NCBI GenBank assembly: GCA_013698435.1
Contig: JACCVA010000287.1
Location: forward strand, 1-12,397
Direction: 5' to 3'
Source: Nocardioidaceae bacterium
GTDB taxonomy: Bacteria > Actinomycetota > Actinomycetes > Propionibacteriales > Nocardioidaceae
DNA: 12,397 nt
Shown here: in pieces, positions 10,492-12,397 of the stretch
How positions within the stretch are numbered: position 1 is the stretch's first letter
Layout of the letters: every line of letters begins with the position of its first letter
The notes under the pieces: model-generated
What the model saw: only the letters and a program-made list of their open reading frames with translations
What the model was told of the DNA's origin: nothing
Databases searched by the model: none
Position numbers and translations under genes: made by a program

Positions 10492-12397
10492 ATGGCTGGC
10501 GTCTCGCTGGACACCAAGCTCGACGGCGTCGTCGGGGGCAGGAGCTCCGGCCCGCTGCGGAAGTCACTCGACATCCAGACCGTCGGCGACCTGCTGACGC
10601 ACTACCCGCGCGCGTTGCAGGACATCGGTGAGCTGAGCGACTTCTCGCAGCTCGAGGACGGCGACCACGTCACGGTCATCGCCAAGGTGCTCAGCGTGGT
10701 GAACAAGCCCTACACGGTGAAGGCGACCGGGCGGCAGGCGCAGCGCACCGAGCTGAGCGTCACCGACGGCGAGCGCGAGCTCTCGTTGGCGTTCTTCCAG
10801 CAGCCGTGGCGCGTGAAGCACCTCAGGCCTGGGACGATCGCGATGTTCAGCGGCAACGTCAGCGTGTTCAAAGGGCGCCGCCAGCTCGCACACCCGATCT
10901 GCGAGACGCTCGGGTTCGGCGCCGACCTCGACGAGTTCGCCGGACACGAGGTGCCGCGATGGGTGCCTATCTACCCCGCTACGGCGGCGGTCTCGTCCGA
11001 GAAGATCCGCGACTGCATCACCCAGACGTTGCTGGTGCTCGACGACGTGCCCGACCCGGTGCCCGATGACATACGCCGGTCGCAACGGCTGATGACCTAC
11101 GGCGAGGCGCTGCGCGCGATCCACCAACCCGTCGACCCACGCCAGTTCGAGCGAGCCAGAGACCGGTTGCGGTTCGACGAGGCGTTCGGGCTGCAGACGG
11201 TGCTCGCCCAACGCCGCCAGCAGACGCTGCACCTGTCGGCAGTGGCGCGGCCGTACCGCGCCGACGGCCTGGTGACCAGGTTCGACGCCCAGCTGCCGTT
11301 CGAGCTGACCGCCGGTCAACGCGACGTCGGCACGGAGATCACGGCGGACCTCGGCCAGTCGCACCCGATGCACCGGCTGCTCCAAGGTGAGGTGGGTTCA
11401 GGCAAGACCGTCGTGGCGCTGCGGGCGATGCTTCAGGTCATCGACGCCGGTGGGCAGGCAGCGTTGCTGGCGCCGACCGAGGTCCTCGCGGCACAGCATC
11501 ACCGCTCGATCACGGCCATGCTCGGCCCGATGGCGGAGGCGGGCATGCTCGGAGGTGACGCCGATGCCACTCGGGTCGAGCTCATCACCGGCTCCATGTC
11601 GACCACGCGGCGACGCCTTGGCCTGCTCAACGCGCAGTCCGGGATCGCCGGCATCACTGTGGGAACGCATGCCTTGCTCGAGGAGACGGTGCGGTTCGCC
11701 GAGCTGGGGCTCGTCGTCATCGACGAGCAGCACCGGTTCGGCGTCGAGCAACGCGCCGCACTCACCGCCAAGGCCCACGGCGCGTCGCCGCACGTCCTCG
11801 TGATGACGGCCACCCCGATCCCGCGCACCGTCGCGATGACCGTCTTCGGCGACCTCGACGTCTCGACGCTGCGCGAGCTGCCGGCGGGCCGCGCCCCGAT
11901 CCAGACCAGCGTCGTGCCCGCTGCCGAAAAGCCCGCCTGGCTGAGCCGCGCCTGGCACCGGGTGCGTGAAGAGGTCGAAAAGGGTCACCAGGCGTACGTC
12001 GTGTGTCCGCGGATCGGAGACCAGGGCGTGGACGTGAAGGTCGAGGACGCGGCGTACGAGGAGGAAGGAGGCTCACCCCGCCGCCCGCCGCTCGCCGTCG
12101 TGGACGTGGTGGCCGAGGTGCGCACCCGAGAGCTTGCCGGGCTGCGGACAGAGGTGCTGCACGGACGGCTGCCGTCCGAGGAGAAGGACCAGGTGATGCG
12201 GAGCTTCACCGCCGGTGAGGTCGACGTGCTGGTCGCGACGACCGTCATCGAGGTCGGCGTCGACATCCCTAACGCCTCGGTCATGCTCGTCCTGGACGCC
12301 GAGCGGTTCGGGGTCTCGCAGCTGCACCAGCTACGGGGGCGCGTGGGACGCGGCAGTGTCGCGGGCCTGTGCCTGCTCGTCACCGAGGCCGAGGCCG
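10492..12397 (+). CDS. recG: ATP-dependent DNA helicase RecG (3' end beyond window)
   Basis: RecG is a monomeric superfamily 2 translocase that regresses stalled replication forks and processes Holliday junctions. The open frame runs 635 codons to the window edge without a stop, so about 100 C-terminal residues are missing. Residues about 1-150 form the wedge/OB region (DLLTHYPRALQD at 34-45). The helicase core has FELTAGQRDVGTEI, Walker A GEVGSGKT ending at residue 306, APTEVLAAQHH, VGTHALL, the DEQH box (Asp411) as IDEQHRFGVEQR, TATPIPRTVAMT, VLHGRLPSEEK, ATTVIEVGVDIPNAS and motif VI RGRVGRG at 615-621. A Glu-rich then Pro/Arg insertion after YVVCPRIGDQG (about 504-533) appears to be a loop in the second RecA domain. 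The ATG at 10492 follows the DAK2 stop by 14 nt; AGGA at 10476-10479 is a weak ribosome site. Confidence 0.96.
   Translation, partial: MAGVSLDTKLDGVVGGRSSGPLRKSLDIQTVGDLLTHYPRALQDIGELSDFSQLEDGDHVTVIAKVLSVVNKPYTVKATGRQAQRTELSVTDGERELSLAFFQQPWRVKHLRPGTIAMFSGNVSVFKGRRQLAHPICETLGFGADLDEFAGHEVPRWVPIYPATAAVSSEKIRDCITQTLLVLDDVPDPVPDDIRRSQRLMTYGEALRAIHQPVDPRQFERARDRLRFDEAFGLQTVLAQRRQQTLHLSAVARPYRADGLVTRFDAQLPFELTAGQRDVGTEITADLGQSHPMHRLLQGEVGSGKTVVALRAMLQVIDAGGQAALLAPTEVLAAQHHRSITAMLGPMAEAGMLGGDADATRVELITGSMSTTRRRLGLLNAQSGIAGITVGTHALLEETVRFAELGLVVIDEQHRFGVEQRAALTAKAHGASPHVLVMTATPIPRTVAMTVFGDLDVSTLRELPAGRAPIQTSVVPAAEKPAWLSRAWHRVREEVEKGHQAYVVCPRIGDQGVDVKVEDAAYEEEGGSPRRPPLAVVDVVAEVRTRELAGLRTEVLHGRLPSEEKDQVMRSFTAGEVDVLVATTVIEVGVDIPNASVMLVLDAERFGVSQLHQLRGRVGRGSVAGLCLLVTEAEA

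Noticed and set aside
9056..10567. 503-codon minus-strand frame opposite the DAK2 gene
   Set aside because: His/Arg/Asp-rich composition typical of a reverse-strand shadow in high-G+C DNA; ddl, DAK2 and recG motifs all lie on the plus strand.
10564..11385. 273-codon minus-strand frame opposite recG
   Set aside because: It overlaps well-conserved recG helicase codons and has no motif of its own.
1..12397. tRNA, rRNA, CRISPR array, insertion sequence, prophage or toxin-antitoxin module
   Set aside because: No cloverleaf-like segments, regularly spaced repeats, transposase motifs or inverted-repeat ends were found; the gaps between genes are all 175 bp or shorter and hold only the short signals listed.

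Overview
This window looks like the chromosome of a high-G+C actinobacterium. The G+C content is roughly two-thirds by eye, with GTG and TTG starts and TAnnnT-type -10 boxes. HU carries a long lysine/serine/threonine tail, and a CofC protein points to coenzyme F420. The gene order leuD, hup, cofC, plsC, gpsA, ddl, DUF3515, thiL, rpmB, DAK2/FakA-like, recG resembles, from memory, the arrangement around gpsA/ddl/recG in Streptomyces and mycobacteria. Narrowing it to an order (for example Propionibacteriales) would be a guess.

Layout. 1-627: the probable last codons of leuC, then complete leuD (leucine biosynthesis). 628-802: a relatively AT-rich promoter region with a 13-bp palindrome. 803-1495: hup, encoding an HU fold plus a 140-residue basic tail, followed by a 10-bp-stem terminator. 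1564-2437 (minus): cofC followed 4 nt later by a very small cold-shock-domain-like gene; the pair converges on hup. 2539-4333 (plus): plsC then gpsA, 1 nt apart, which make and acylate glycerol-3-phosphate. 4340-5428 (minus): a Cys/Met-metabolism PLP enzyme of the cystathionine gamma-synthase/lyase family, divergent from ddl across 31 bp. 5460-6575 (plus): ddl (D-Ala-D-Ala ligase). 6579-7357 (minus): a stand-alone Lrp/AsnC effector domain, then a DUF3515 lipoprotein whose first codons lie in a strong hairpin. 7462-8424 (plus): thiL. 8500-8685 (minus): rpmB, the zinc-ribbon form of L28. 8849-12397 (plus): a full-length FakA/YloV-like DAK2 protein, then recG, cut off by the window end.

Together the genes are housekeeping functions: leucine, F420, phospholipid precursor, sulfur amino acid, peptidoglycan and thiamine diphosphate metabolism, a ribosomal protein and DNA repair. 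The only multi-step linkage I can support is lipid-related. GpsA makes glycerol-3-phosphate and PlsC acylates the downstream intermediate. The FakA-like protein may phosphorylate fatty acids, but its binding partner FakB is not in the window.

I see no mobile element, CRISPR array, prophage, toxin-antitoxin pair, tRNA or rRNA, and nothing that I would call a new system. The points most worth a second look are small: the degenerate cold-shock protein coupled to cofC, the hairpin at the 5' end of the DUF3515 gene, the compact and apparently leaderless divergent promoter between the PLP enzyme and ddl, and the atypical C-terminal region of that PLP enzyme.
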